Assembly (NCBI GenBank): GCA_003635195.1 | Contig: PYIY01000029.1 | Coordinates: forward strand, 6,891 to 70,890 | DNA length: 64,000 nucleotides | Direction of reading: 5' to 3' | Source of the DNA: Candidatus Poribacteria bacterium | GTDB lineage: Bacteria; Poribacteria; WGA-4E; WGA-3G | Shown here: positions 8,612 through 17,825 of the stretch, in pieces | Layout of the letters: every line of letters begins with the position of its first letter | Numbering within the stretch: position 1 is the stretch's first letter | Program-made: the position numbers and the translations under genes | The notes under the pieces: model-generated | Seen by the model: the letters and a program-made list of their open reading frames with translations, nothing else | Database searches by the model: none | Told to the model about the DNA's origin: nothing

Positions 8612-8908
8612 GCGAAACTCATCTATGAGGGTGTGGATATCGGCATGCCCACACTCTACAGATATACTGGGACCGAGACGATTTTTCGCAACCTCTTGCC
8701 GATCCCTGATGTCCTGTCGGGCGATGGGTGGATGGAAAGCCTTAACCCGACACGCGAGGATTCATGGGATGTGCCAGAACAGGCTGTGAAATTGGCGGAA
8801 GAAGGTCAGTTCTTTGTGTTGCGTTTTTCTCCGCCTTTCGGCGGACCGCAAGGCACTTTTAACCTCAAAATCAAAGCCAACTCGGTTCGGGGTCCTGATG
8901 GAAGTTAG
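8612..8908 (+). pseudogene. C-terminal remnant of a secreted-type protein
   Basis: An open frame directly after an in-frame TAG (8609-8611) encodes a credible protein tail (AKLIYEGVDIGMPTLYRY, later FFVLRFSPPFGGPQG) with no usable start except GTG 8633, which lacks a ribosome site. About 200 bp of broken sequence separates it from the lipoprotein gene. It looks like the end of a gene whose front has decayed. The family is not recognised. Confidence 0.4.
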
Positions 8909-8934
8909 TTATCTGTTGGCAGTTGTCAGAAATA

Positions 8935-9284
8935 GGAGGGGTTAGAAACCACACCATAGGTGTCAATTTAGGGGTTTCGTGCTCCCGTAGGTTGGGTTGA
9001 ACGGCGGTGAGAGAGTAGAGGTCGGGAGCCAAACACACCTGAAATCCAAGAGGTTGCCATATACACTCAAGAACATAGTGAAACCCAACTTCACAACGTT
9101 TGCATTTCGGAAACCACAAAAGCGTTGGGTTTCACTCGGTTTTTGTGTGGCGTAACATCTATGGAGTAGGTTCATTTTTCTATTGCTTTTCAGGGTTTTG
9201 GTGGCATTCGTTCAACCCAACCTACAGTGTTATGAGACAATTTTTTCTAAAATTGACACTTATGGAGGGGTTAGAAACCACACC
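8935..9284. repeat. MITE-like palindromic element
   Basis: A 350-bp non-coding unit bounded by a perfect 21-bp direct repeat (8935-8955 and 9264-9284, core TTAGAAACCACACC). Inside are nested inverted repeats: TGTCAATTT 8960-8968 with AAATTGACA 9250-9258; GTAGGTTGGGTTGAAC near 8989 with its complement near 9211; and GTGAAACCCAAC near 9079 with its complement near 9125. No ORF of its own is credible. The build suits a small non-autonomous mobile element or a long hairpin RNA. Confidence 0.6.
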
Positions 9285-9291
9285 TACAAGT

Positions 9292-9498
9292 TTATTTCAA
9301 CAAAGCGAAAATTGAAACAATAACAGCAATAACAGCACAGCCAATCGGTATCCATTCCTTGAATGCTAACCGCCTCCCTTTCAACTCTGCGACATCGGTT
9401 TCAACGTTTCGCAGCCGGGTGTCAATACTGTCGAGTCTATTCTCAATTCTATCAAAGCCTTGCTTCATTAATTCATAAAGCTCATCAATGGTCACGAC
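9292..9498 (-). CDS. Small coiled-coil membrane protein
   Basis: 68 residues from a GTG start at 9498, preferred because AAAGGTGG lies upstream; an ORF start at 9555 would add 19 residues. It has an N-terminal helix (TIDELYELMKQGFDRIENR), a heptad-rich stretch (LDSIDTRLRNVETDVAELKG) and a C-terminal transmembrane helix (IPIGCAVIAVIVSIFALLK). Such proteins usually oligomerise as tail-anchored coiled coils. Function unknown. The MITE-like element abuts its 3' end. Confidence 0.6.
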   Translation of the reverse strand, partial: VVTIDELYELMKQGFDRIENRLDSIDTRLRNVETDVAELKGRRLAFKEWIPIGCAVIAVIVSIFALLK

Positions 9499-9781
9499 TG
9501 CCACCTTTTTTCTGTGAGTTTTTCGATTGACAACAAAATCACACGGTATTCCCAAAACAGCTGTTAAGGCGAGGTATCGCTTGTAGGAAACCCGCTAACA
9601 CCGTTCTAAAGATGGAGGCCAGGACTTGGCGCGGGAAGCACCAAGTTAGAACTCCTGTCCACGAGCTTAGATATAGTATAGCAGAAAACAAAGAGCAGGT
9701 CAAGATGATTCGTCAAGGGAGGATTGCCAACGGGAGGTCAAGAAAACCGAGATTTCCTACGTCTTTAGGCGGTGGGTGCTA

Positions 9782-10924
9782 TCACGCTGCGATCAGCACC
9801 TTTCCTTTTCCGGTAGCACAGATGGTTCCATCCTCTAAAGCGAGACTGGCTTCAGCATTGATAAGTTTTCGCGACATCTTCGTTCGATGCGCCGAAATAA
9901 TGAGTTCCGTGTGAGTCGGTGCGGGTTTCAGGAACCGGATTTCAAGTGAGGCTGTAAACGTAGGATTTTTAAAACTCGCCATCCCGACTAAGCACATCGC
10001 TTCATCCAACAAGGTACTGATGACACCGCCGTGTAGAACGTCTGCCCAATTGGAAAAGTATGCCGATGGCATATATTCAATTGTAAGTGCCGCCCCATCC
10101 TCGTCGATTTTCGGGATGCCTCGCACCCCCCACGGATTTATTGAAGGCGGGGCACCACTCACCTCGTGGCAGTAACCCGTGACGAAAGTCGACGCTTCGG
10201 TAAAGAGTGGGAGCACAGACTGAATTGTTTCCAGATGCCGGGCACGTTTCCCCTGTTTTCTCAATTCCGGTGCCACCGTTTCTCCTTTAGATGCGACGAT
10301 AGGCGCGAGAGATTGGTAGGCTTTATCCCCAAAGATTGGCATTTCAATATCTGCGGGGACAACGGCGTTCACACGAATGTCATAGCCGCCCACCTCGTTT
10401 GCGAGATTTTTTGTCATATCAATCACACCGGCTTTGGAGACTGAATACGGCAGCCGCCGCCCATCGACGTTAACCTTCTGAATGGGAGCCACGTTGATGA
10501 TTCTGCCATAGTTTTGGGCGCGCATCGTGTCCAGCACGGCTTTACAAGAGAAAAACACAGCCTTGAGTCTGTCTCCGACCATCCAATTCCACCCCAGATC
10601 CCAATCTAAATCTGGCTCATCCACGTACGAGTTTCCCATCGTCTCGGTGACATCCATATTGTTAAAGAGGATGTCAATTCTGGAGAATTCTGAGACGACT
10701 TGTGCCATAGCCGCTTTTATCTCTTTCCACTCGAGCATATTGGTACAGATTGGGAGGACTCTCTGTCCGAGTGACGCGATCTCCGTGGCGGTCTCTGCGA
10801 TAATTCTGGGGTTAAAATCAATTAAAGCCACATCGGCGCCCGCCTGCGCAAAATCGAGCGCGGCGGTTTTCCCCGTCCCTTGTTCTATCCCTGTCACAAC
10901 TGCGACTTGATCCTTTAGATTCAT
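9782..10924 (-). CDS. SDR-hotdog thioesterase fusion protein
   Basis: About 380 residues. Residues 1-250 are a short-chain dehydrogenase with NAD-binding TGIEQGTGK and the Y-x3-K pair (YSVSK, Tyr about 159). The usual catalytic serine strand reads INVAPIQ, without serine, and NNAG reads NNMD, so normal oxidoreductase activity is doubtful. Residues about 270-380 are a PaaI-like hotdog thioesterase with HGGVISTLLDEAM, the acyl-CoA hydrolysis motif. ATG 10924 is chosen because AAAGGGAG lies upstream. Fusion of the two would pair acyl-chain reduction with CoA release, but the altered active site may mean a structural or regulatory role. It stands alone between unrelated genes. Confidence 0.75.
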   Translation of the reverse strand: MNLKDQVAVVTGIEQGTGKTAALDFAQAGADVALIDFNPRIIAETATEIASLGQRVLPICTNMLEWKEIKAAMAQVVSEFSRIDILFNNMDVTETMGNSYVDEPDLDWDLGWNWMVGDRLKAVFFSCKAVLDTMRAQNYGRIINVAPIQKVNVDGRRLPYSVSKAGVIDMTKNLANEVGGYDIRVNAVVPADIEMPIFGDKAYQSLAPIVASKGETVAPELRKQGKRARHLETIQSVLPLFTEASTFVTGYCHEVSGAPPSINPWGVRGIPKIDEDGAALTIEYMPSAYFSNWADVLHGGVISTLLDEAMCLVGMASFKNPTFTASLEIRFLKPAPTHTELIISAHRTKMSRKLINAEASLALEDGTICATGKGKVLIAA

Positions 10925-11077
10925 CAAATTCTCCCTTTCGAAGGTCACCCGATACAGGAATGCCCAAACAAGTTAGACAGGATGTGTGGGGTGCCTCCGA
11001 GCGCGCCTTATGCCGCCATTTTCTTTTTTTCAAATTTCCGAAAGAGGAGCGTCCTGAGAGCGTTGGTTCCACTGTAT

Positions 11078-11518
11078 TCAACTCACGGTAACCCGACGAA
11101 TGTTAGGGGCTGTTGGCTCTATTGTCTCCGATTTCCGATAGACTTTCAGTTTTTCCAGCGTCTCTTTGTCTTGGAAAAGTTGATAGTGTGCTTCAAGGTA
11201 TGCGATGTGCTCCTCATGCGTCGGAGAGATGAGCTGCCGTTTTTTCAGTTCCATATCGGCGACAACATGGACTTCGGGTCTATTTCCGAACTGTCTCAGC
11301 AGTTGCGCCCGAAAATATTTGGTGTATAATACGGGATCTTCTGTCGTGTCCCAGTTGTGCGGGATTTCCATATTGTAGAGTCCCTGAATATCATCGTCAG
11401 CGGGTAATCCTTGCTCGAAAAGGATTGGGTTTGACGATTCTTCAACATTTTCACAGCCTCCTGCTGCCATCAAGCCGAGACTGAGAAGGCAGACAAATAA
11501 AGCCTGAATAACTTTCAT
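11078..11518 (-). CDS. Lipoprotein of unknown function
   Basis: 146 residues from ATG 11518 (AAAGGAGAAC upstream; the longer 11557 reading has no site). A lipoprotein signal (IQALFVCLLSLGLMAAGGC) gives a cysteine near residue 22. The mature part is acidic and helical, with a pattern such as FRAQLLRQFG and HEEHIAYLEAHYQLF, and contains no known catalytic motif. It is likely tethered to a membrane on the periplasmic side. A weak 130-bp gap separates it from the SDR fusion on the same strand. Confidence 0.6.
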   Translation of the reverse strand: MKVIQALFVCLLSLGLMAAGGCENVEESSNPILFEQGLPADDDIQGLYNMEIPHNWDTTEDPVLYTKYFRAQLLRQFGNRPEVHVVADMELKKRQLISPTHEEHIAYLEAHYQLFQDKETLEKLKVYRKSETIEPTAPNIRRVTVS

Positions 11519-11558
11519 TCTGAGTTCTCCTTTAAATTTTCTGAGAATATCACTCACT

Positions 11559-12053
11559 TGCGTTTAAAAATAGAGATTGTATCCAAAGAATGCCTTTTCG
11601 TGAATCAAGACATCCTTATCAGTTGCACAATATAAGCAATAACCGTGCCAATAGGTGCAAGCCTGTCTTACCAAGGGGTGTTGGGACGAGGCATCGCTGG
11701 TAGCACAAGAGGGGATGCGGGAGAGAAGGATCTGGGGTGTGATGTAATGGTTTAGCTTCGTGCTTGGGGCGGTTGTTGTAAAATACAACAGGTTCTGCGA
11801 GAGAAAGGGCGGGAAGCCATGCGAAAACGAGGTACAAGGCGTTATGTGGCAATAAACGACAGTGTGGTATATCGCAACAGTCTTTTAAGCAATATTAAGA
11901 AATCAATATCAAGTTTTGAGGAAGGGTGGAAGCACAGGAAGACTGGAAGAAACACCATGTCCGCAATCTTCCAATCTTCCAACTCATTTGGGGATGCAAA
12001 ACTTCAATGTTAATACGGAAACTTGCTTAAACTTGCTCAGCGTGTCGGAGCTG
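11559..12053. other. Intergenic stretch without a credible gene
   Basis: About 500 bp. Short overlapping frames on the minus strand (ending near 11564 and 11619) have no ribosome site or protein-like composition. I see no strong repeat, promoter or RNA fold. Confidence 0.4.
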
Positions 12054-13946
12054 TCACTGTCGTATGCGATATTCCTTCAACTTCCGATGTAGCGTGGTTC
12101 TATCGATGCCTAACGCCTGAGCGGCAGCGGAGATGTTATTGCCTGTCACGTCAAGGGCGTGAAGGATGGCTTTTCGTTCAACTTCGTCAAGTGAGTGGAT
12201 AACAGAGGCATCTGTCAGGTTTCCTGTGGGGTGGATTTGTGGTATCGACTCTAATATCTGTAGCGGGAGGCTCCGCTGTTGGAGCAGATCTGTTGTCTCA
12301 AGCAAAACGGCACTTTCAATGGCGTTTTCGAGTTCGCGTACGTTGCCGGGGAAGTCATACCGCATCAAGACGTGTAAGGCATCCGTGGAAATGGCGACAA
12401 TGGATTTTTCGGCGAGTGCGGCATATTTTTTTAGGAAGTGGTTCGCCAAGAGCGCAATATCTTCGCGCCGTTCTCTCAGAGGCGGGATCACGATGCGGAA
12501 CCCTGCAATGCGATAGTACAGGTCCATACGGAAGTCGCCCTTTTTAATGCCATCTGCCAGGTCCTGATTCGTAGCCGTCAGCACACGGATGTCCGTGGAA
12601 ATCGTGCGTGTGCCGCCGATTCGCTGAAATTCTCGATCTTGTAGCACGCGCAGCAATTTTGCCTGTAACGCCGGTTGCATATCCCCGATTTCATCGAGAA
12701 AAAGGGTACCTGTGTTTGCTTGTTCAAACTTCCCGATCCGCCGCTCGGATGCTCCCGTGAAAGCCCCGCGTTCATGCCCGAACAACTCACTTTCAATGAG
12801 TGCTTCTGGGATGGCAGCACAATTGACCGCCACGAAGGGTCCCGATTTCCGCGGACTGTTATAGTGTATGGATTTTGCGACCAATTCTTTGCCGGTGCCG
12901 CTTTCGCCTTGAATCAGGACGGTGATAGCACCTTTTGTTGCCGTTTGAATCTGCGAGTAGAGCTGCCGCATCTCTCTGCTTTTGCCGATGATACCATCAA
13001 AACTATAATTTTTTTCAAGTTCAGTCCGTAAGGAAATGACTTCTGCCGTCATGCGTTGGATCTCAACATCTTTTGACATGTCGTGGTAGCTGACAACTTT
13101 ATCCCCTATATCGTCCTGAAGGGAAGTGGTAAAGTGATAAAACAATCGGGGGTGTTCTGGGACACTGCCGCCAATTTCTTCCAAAATGTTTGTGAGATTC
13201 TCAATGGGCCCGACGTGTGCGATCTCCGATAGCTGCAACTTTCGGAATCGGGCGTTGATGCGTTGGTTAAGCACCTCCGGCGATATCCGGATAAAGTCGG
13301 GCTGGGCGATATTAAAGAGTTGGCAATACTGCTGATTCGCAAACAAGATCCTGTCGTCGCTATCTAACACAGCGATGGCTTCCCGCGTCGTATTCAGCAC
13401 AGTTTTCAGCCGTTGATAACTCAGCGTCAGTGATGCCTGGTACCTCAAGGACTCCTGTTCTACGTTCCACTTTTCGACGAGCGACGTCGTAATCTGCTGG
13501 ATCTCCTCCCGGGTCACGGGTTTACGGATATAGAGCAATTTGTGGAGCAATTCCATATTCGTGACAATCTCGTGAAGCGGTTTATCGGTATATGCTGTCA
13601 TGATAACGATTTCAAGATTCTGCTCAAGTTTCCGAATCCGCCGAATCGTTTCGATGCCATCCATACCGGGTGGCATCCGGATGTCAATGTATGCGATGGC
13701 GAAGGGCTGATTCGATTGCTTTGCAGCTTTAACCATCTCATAGGCTTGATCTCCACCGGAGGCGTGCAGCAGTTCAAACGAAGGGAGATGGGAAACCGTG
13801 GTGTTCTCGGAATCTGTGGGCAGAAATGCGTCCACCAAGGCATCGGAGGTGGCTTTCCGGTGCTGTGTGCCCAATATCTCCCGAAAATCAGCATGGATTT
13901 CGTCTTGATCGTCAACAATGAGAACGCGTGTGTTAAAATCGCGCAT
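12054..13946 (-). CDS. NtrC-type sigma-54 response regulator with PAS
   Basis: 630 residues. The N-terminal receiver has VDDQDE, a phosphoacceptor aspartate near 89 in [18 protein letters not shown] and the lysine in IRKPV; an extra stretch of about 30 residues sits between its first helix and second strand. A PAS-like sensor covers about 185-300. The AAA+ domain (about 315-545) has Walker A GESGTGKE near 348 and GAFTGA near 397, which contacts sigma-54. A Fis-type HTH closes the protein ([19 protein letters not shown]). It should activate sigma-54 promoters when phosphorylated, most likely by the kinase encoded 118 bp upstream on the same strand. Its targets are not evident here. Confidence 0.9.
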   Translation of the reverse strand: MRDFNTRVLIVDDQDEIHADFREILGTQHRKATSDALVDAFLPTDSENTTVSHLPSFELLHASGGDQAYEMVKAAKQSNQPFAIAYIDIRMPPGMDGIETIRRIRKLEQNLEIVIMTAYTDKPLHEIVTNMELLHKLLYIRKPVTREEIQQITTSLVEKWNVEQESLRYQASLTLSYQRLKTVLNTTREAIAVLDSDDRILFANQQYCQLFNIAQPDFIRISPEVLNQRINARFRKLQLSEIAHVGPIENLTNILEEIGGSVPEHPRLFYHFTTSLQDDIGDKVVSYHDMSKDVEIQRMTAEVISLRTELEKNYSFDGIIGKSREMRQLYSQIQTATKGAITVLIQGESGTGKELVAKSIHYNSPRKSGPFVAVNCAAIPEALIESELFGHERGAFTGASERRIGKFEQANTGTLFLDEIGDMQPALQAKLLRVLQDREFQRIGGTRTISTDIRVLTATNQDLADGIKKGDFRMDLYYRIAGFRIVIPPLRERREDIALLANHFLKKYAALAEKSIVAISTDALHVLMRYDFPGNVRELENAIESAVLLETTDLLQQRSLPLQILESIPQIHPTGNLTDASVIHSLDEVERKAILHALDVTGNNISAAAQALGIDRTTLHRKLKEYRIRQ

Positions 13947-13954
13947 TTCGCTAC

Positions 13955-14060
13955 TACTCCTTACCAGTAACCAGTAACCAGTGTCCAGTTAAAAGAGGTC
14001 CTCGTTTAATGAACACCCTTTGGTAACTGGTAACTTCTTTACTGGTAACTTCTTTCACAT
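13955..14060. repeat. Short repeat cluster between kinase and regulator
   Basis: ACCAGTAACCAGTAACCAGT near 13960-13985 faces GGTAACTGGTAACTTC and ACTGGTAACTTC near 14020-14055. The two groups are complementary and can form a hairpin in the mRNA between the two genes, which could tune relative expression. Small dispersed repeats are the simplest explanation. Confidence 0.45.
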
Positions 14061-14064
14061 TGTG

Positions 14065-16233
14065 CTATCTATGCTCGTAAACTGAGGAACACTGGAACAT
14101 GATCCGTATTGTTGTCCCCTTCCCTTTGCCCTCACTCAATGCTTGTATTCTCCCACCAGAGCCAATCACAAAATTTGCGCTTGAATGCAAGCCCAACCCA
14201 TTCCCCTGTGCTTTGGTGGTAAACCCTGCCGAAAAGATCTTATCCATGTGTTCCGGAGCGATGCCGATCCCACTATCGGTAACATCAAGGCAGAAAAAAT
14301 CGCCATTGATGGTAGCACGGAATTGGATGCGGGGAATTTTACTATGTTCACCCGATTCTGCCAACGCATCAATCGCTTCAATCGCATTTTTGATGATGTT
14401 GACCAGCGTTTGATGAAATTGGCTTTCCTGGATCCGAATTTCTTTCGGGACAGTGTCAGCGTCAATTTCAATGTGGATATCCCGCCTATCTATTGAGTCT
14501 TGGAGTATCTTGAGTGCGTCTGAAATTGCAGCCGTTAGGTTTATATCCTTGCGGGTTCCGCTGGTGATGTTATATGAATCCTGGGTGCGGATAATGTCAA
14601 CGATATGTCGGGTTCTGTCCCGAATCCGCTGTACGATTTGCTTCCATTCTCGACTCACAACATTGTAATCATCGGATAGCGTCAGAATGAAGGGGAGGAC
14701 TTTCTGTCCCTGTGGGTCATTCTTGACGTAATCACTGAAGTTATCTTGATGGTGTTCAATCGCATTGGCGAGCGCGTTGAGGCGAGATGTCAGTTGATCG
14801 TTGGTTAACTGGTGGTGGATGGTGTCAATCCCGACGGCGACGCTGTTGATCGCATTGCCGATATTGTGGAGGATCGTATCAATAATCTCTAATCGTCCTT
14901 GGGCGAAGGCGCGTGCCAGTGCCTCTTCCCGCTTGATTCTATCGGTTATGTCGCGAAAAACCGCCACGCCGCCTGCCCAATTGCCATCTGAGTCCTGCAG
15001 GGGCCGACTACTCGTGCTGATGTGAATTCCATCTGGTACTTCGGGTCCCTTGATAAACATTTCAACGTCGTCTACGAATTTGCCCTGGATAGCAACCATA
15101 AGTGGCAGTTCATCTACAGGAAGCGGGGTGACTGCATCGGAATAAAAGAAGCCATATTCTTCACGCCACTCATCAAAATCCATCGTAACCTCTGGCAAAT
15201 CCGGGGACACACCCATGACCTGCATTGCATAGGGATTCGCCATGATGATACGCCCGGTTTCATCGGCAACAATCACCCCATCAGAGATGTTATTAAAAAC
15301 GGATTGAAAGAGTTGGGTTTGTGCCATCAATTGATCGTTGATGGCTATCAACTGCGTCTCCGCCGCTTTGACCGCTGTGATATCCCGAATAATAGCAACC
15401 CCGCCGCTGACGGCACCATTTTTGTCATATATCGGTCTCGCAGAGATGTTGACATCCAGACCGTCCGGCAGTTGTGAATTGCGGACCCATATCTCAACGT
15501 CATTCGGCTTCTCACCCCGGAGGGCTCGAACGAGGGGCAGTTCATCAACCGGGAACACTTCTTGCATATCGGGTTGAAAAAGACCGAGTCGCTCTGGGGC
15601 TTCCGTCGTATAGATATTTCCAATCTCCTGACCTACAACGTTTCCCGCTCTTTCATTAAACAACGTATATCGGCCCTCTTTATCTGCGACGATAATGCCG
15701 TCACTGATAGCATTGAAAATGGCATTCATCAACTCATTCTGCGCTCGTAACTCTTCAACTGTTGTTTGCAGTTGCTCCGTGACCCTCTCGAGTTCGGTGA
15801 TATTCCGCATCGCGATAACACCGCCTATCACGTCGCCAGTTTCATCGAAGAGCGGACGTCCACTCACATTATAAAAAACACCCTCCGGTCTGTTCTTATT
15901 GCGGATAAACAACTTAACATCGTTGGTTACCTCACCCTGCATGGCTTTGTAGAGTGGGAGTTCCGTTGAGGGCACTAAGGTGGTCTTGTCTGGATAAAAC
16001 GCCCCGTAAATCTCATCCCATTTTTCAGGGCTCTCTCCGGTTGGACCCATTCCTGCAATTTCCCGTGCCACTGGATTGGCAATTAAAAACTCGCCGTCTA
16101 AAAGGGTGGCGACCACTCCCTCGCTGAGACTGTCAAAAATCGTTTGCATCAGCCTGACTTGATTTTGCAGTTTGAGATTGGTAGCTTTTAACGCAGCATT
16201 TTCACGTTTAAGTTCTTCTATTGACATATTCAC
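14065..16233 (-). CDS. Sensor histidine kinase with three PAS domains
   Basis: 722 residues, no transmembrane segment, so a cytoplasmic sensor. A short coiled coil leads into three PAS repeats (about 25-145, 165-290 and 305-430), each with the same layout: 'SDGVIVAD', then 'ELPL...A..GE..DDVE..I', then 'GGVAVIRDIT'. The phosphoacceptor region is the HNxGN variant (LHNIGNAINSV near 450). The HATPase domain (about 590-715) has DSGIGI and NGLGLH. Three near-repeat PAS units suggest internal duplication. It is encoded just upstream of the NtrC-type regulator and is its probable partner. The signal is unknown. Confidence 0.9.
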   Translation of the reverse strand: MNMSIEELKRENAALKATNLKLQNQVRLMQTIFDSLSEGVVATLLDGEFLIANPVAREIAGMGPTGESPEKWDEIYGAFYPDKTTLVPSTELPLYKAMQGEVTNDVKLFIRNKNRPEGVFYNVSGRPLFDETGDVIGGVIAMRNITELERVTEQLQTTVEELRAQNELMNAIFNAISDGIIVADKEGRYTLFNERAGNVVGQEIGNIYTTEAPERLGLFQPDMQEVFPVDELPLVRALRGEKPNDVEIWVRNSQLPDGLDVNISARPIYDKNGAVSGGVAIIRDITAVKAAETQLIAINDQLMAQTQLFQSVFNNISDGVIVADETGRIIMANPYAMQVMGVSPDLPEVTMDFDEWREEYGFFYSDAVTPLPVDELPLMVAIQGKFVDDVEMFIKGPEVPDGIHISTSSRPLQDSDGNWAGGVAVFRDITDRIKREEALARAFAQGRLEIIDTILHNIGNAINSVAVGIDTIHHQLTNDQLTSRLNALANAIEHHQDNFSDYVKNDPQGQKVLPFILTLSDDYNVVSREWKQIVQRIRDRTRHIVDIIRTQDSYNITSGTRKDINLTAAISDALKILQDSIDRRDIHIEIDADTVPKEIRIQESQFHQTLVNIIKNAIEAIDALAESGEHSKIPRIQFRATINGDFFCLDVTDSGIGIAPEHMDKIFSAGFTTKAQGNGLGLHSSANFVIGSGGRIQALSEGKGKGTTIRIMFQCSSVYEHR

Positions 16234-16323
16234 CTCTCTGTCTTATCTGTCCTTTTTTTGCTTTAACTCAGCCCACACAATCGCAACATTATTGACTGGG
16301 CTTACCGATAAAGATAGGGTTCA

Positions 16324-16442
16324 GGACTTACGCAAAGTGTGTAAAAAAGCAATATATTTCACCCAAAAAGGCGTTATTTCCGTGATTTAACCCCCTAAAT
16401 CCCCCTTATCAGGGGGACTTTAAGAGGAACTGCGTAAGTCCT
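16324..16442. repeat. Short inverted-repeat element ending in AGGACTTACGCA
   Basis: Perfect 12-bp terminal inverted repeats AGGACTTACGCA (16324-16335) and TGCGTAAGTCCT (16431-16442) enclose about 95 bp holding an inner hairpin of CCCCCT and AGGGGG type. There is no coding content. The same terminal sequence bounds another element at 17593-17805, and single halves occur near 33881 and 60401, so this is a dispersed MITE-like family. Confidence 0.75.
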
Positions 16443-16532
16443 AAGGGTTAAAATTGTGAATGCTATAAAGAACACCATCTTGTTTATCATGGCTTGCCCT
16501 CGTGCTTCTTCGCTTGCGAATTCGCAACCTAA

Positions 16533-16829
16533 TTAATAGTGATCAGGCGGTTGCGGCACTTCAAACGTGTATTCGATGCCGTTGAGAATCACTGTATAGG
16601 ATCCGGTGGAGAATGTATCAAGTGCGATGTCTATGTGCTTGCGTTCATGTTGAGCGGTTACGTTGAAACCATCCAGTAGAATCTGGCAATTTTTCTTTGG
16701 GATCACTGGTTTCCATGCCTCAATATTGATAACGTCTTGCGTGCGTTCTACGTCTGTTTTGAAGATAGGTTCACAACCGATGTCGTAGTATCCTTCCACG
16801 AAATAGATACGATGGTTTTCTATTACCAT
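16533..16829 (-). CDS. Small hypothetical protein
   Basis: 98 residues from ATG 16829, which has AAGGAG upstream; the 16844 start lacks one. It is beta-rich (VIENHRIYFVEGYYDI at the start, SYTVILNGIEYTFEV near the end), with no signal or membrane segment. No family recognised. It follows the small membrane protein gene by 11 bp on the same strand, so the two are probably co-transcribed. Confidence 0.6.
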   Translation of the reverse strand: MVIENHRIYFVEGYYDIGCEPIFKTDVERTQDVINIEAWKPVIPKKNCQILLDGFNVTAQHERKHIDIALDTFSTGSYTVILNGIEYTFEVPQPPDHY

Positions 16830-16840
16830 AAAAGACTCCT

Positions 16841-17062
16841 TCAAGGGAGATGATCAAAGACATCACTGTTATTTGGTTCTTTCGGCTGTTGGACATTAGA
16901 TGTTTCCTCCGGATATTTCTCTTTCGCGATACGCTGAAGAATCCGGCATGTGTCGTGAATAACACCCAATACAATCCATAGCCTGACGAGTAGTGCTAAA
17001 ATGAATATGCCAAACGCAAGTGCGATGATAGAAAATAATACAGAAAGATCATCAGAATACAT
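16841..17062 (-). CDS. Small single-span membrane protein
   Basis: 73 residues: an N-terminal transmembrane helix (about residues 6-34, SIIALAFGIFILALLVRLW) followed by a polar cytoplasmic tail (ILQRIAKEKYPEE). AGGAG lies 10 bp before the ATG at 17062. Function unknown; it is likely an operon partner of the small protein behind it. Confidence 0.6.
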   Translation of the reverse strand: MYSDDLSVLFSIIALAFGIFILALLVRLWIVLGVIHDTCRILQRIAKEKYPEETSNVQQPKEPNNSDVFDHLP

Positions 17063-17098
17063 ACTGGTCCGCTCCTATTAGGTTGCGAATTCGCAAGC

Positions 17099-17623
17099 TC
17101 ATCGTTTCAGGTTTCCCCACGATGTTAACAGTTTACGGGTCGCCTCGACACTTCTCGGTTCTTCTTCTGGCTCGTCTATTTCTTCAGGTTCTTCTGCCTT
17201 CGCTGGCAGTGTTATGGGTAGGGTGTGCCGGTTTGTATTGCCTTGCGTGTCCATAACTTGAAATAGCAGACTTTTGACACCTAATAGATCGTTTCTGCGA
17301 ACCGCAAAGTGTGTTGTCTCCTCTCTGTTGTTTAGTTCCTTCCACCCTAATACTAAACCGCTATTGCTTTTAGAGATTTGTGCATGGTGGAGTGCGATAT
17401 TGTTCTTCAGGTCTATTGCTAACTCAATATGCTGCTTGCCGTCAATGATAGAAGCTGTGAGTTTATGGACTTTCAGAATACTCGGTGGCTTATTGGCGAT
17501 ATTGCGTTGGTTGAAGTGTTTGTGTTTATCAAGCCATCTGGCTTCAAAATCGTCTATCTTACTGTCGGCAAGTTTCGGGATTCTATTTAAACAGGACTTA
17601 CGCATGATGCTCCTTTGTAGCAT
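17099..17623 (-). pseudogene. Gene truncated at its 5' end by a repeat element
   Basis: The frame encodes 174 residues, but its first ten or so codons lie inside the inverted-repeat element whose end is at 17593, so the original N-terminus has probably been replaced. The rest is a beta-rich body (KVHKLTASIIDGKQHIELAI) with an acidic hinge (EEPEEIDEPEEEP) and a short helical end. No signal peptide remains. It could still be translated from an ATG in the element, but I regard it as broken. No family recognised. Confidence 0.5.
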
Positions 17624-17805
17624 AACCTGTTAGGTTGTGCCGCCAGAACGTCTATGTTTTTTAGGGATCTCCATCTCATAGCACGTCCCACGGTCTGTAG
17701 CATAAACTGTTAGTTTGTGCCGTCGGGAGCAGCGAGTTGACACTTACGGAAACCACAGTTTCTGACGAAGTTATAGACGGAATGCCTTCTTTTTGCGTAA
17801 GTCTT
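17593..17805. repeat. Inverted-repeat element with internal tandem copies
   Basis: Terminal repeats AGGACTTACGCA (17593-17604) and TGCGTAAGTCTT (17794-17805) match the 16324 element. Inside, a 27-bp unit beginning TGTAGCATAA at 17616 is repeated at 17696 with two mismatches. The element invades the 5' end of the gene at 17099-17623 and ends 20 bp from the serpin stop codon. Confidence 0.7.
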
Positions 17806-17825
17806 GTTGTTGATAGATATTCCAC

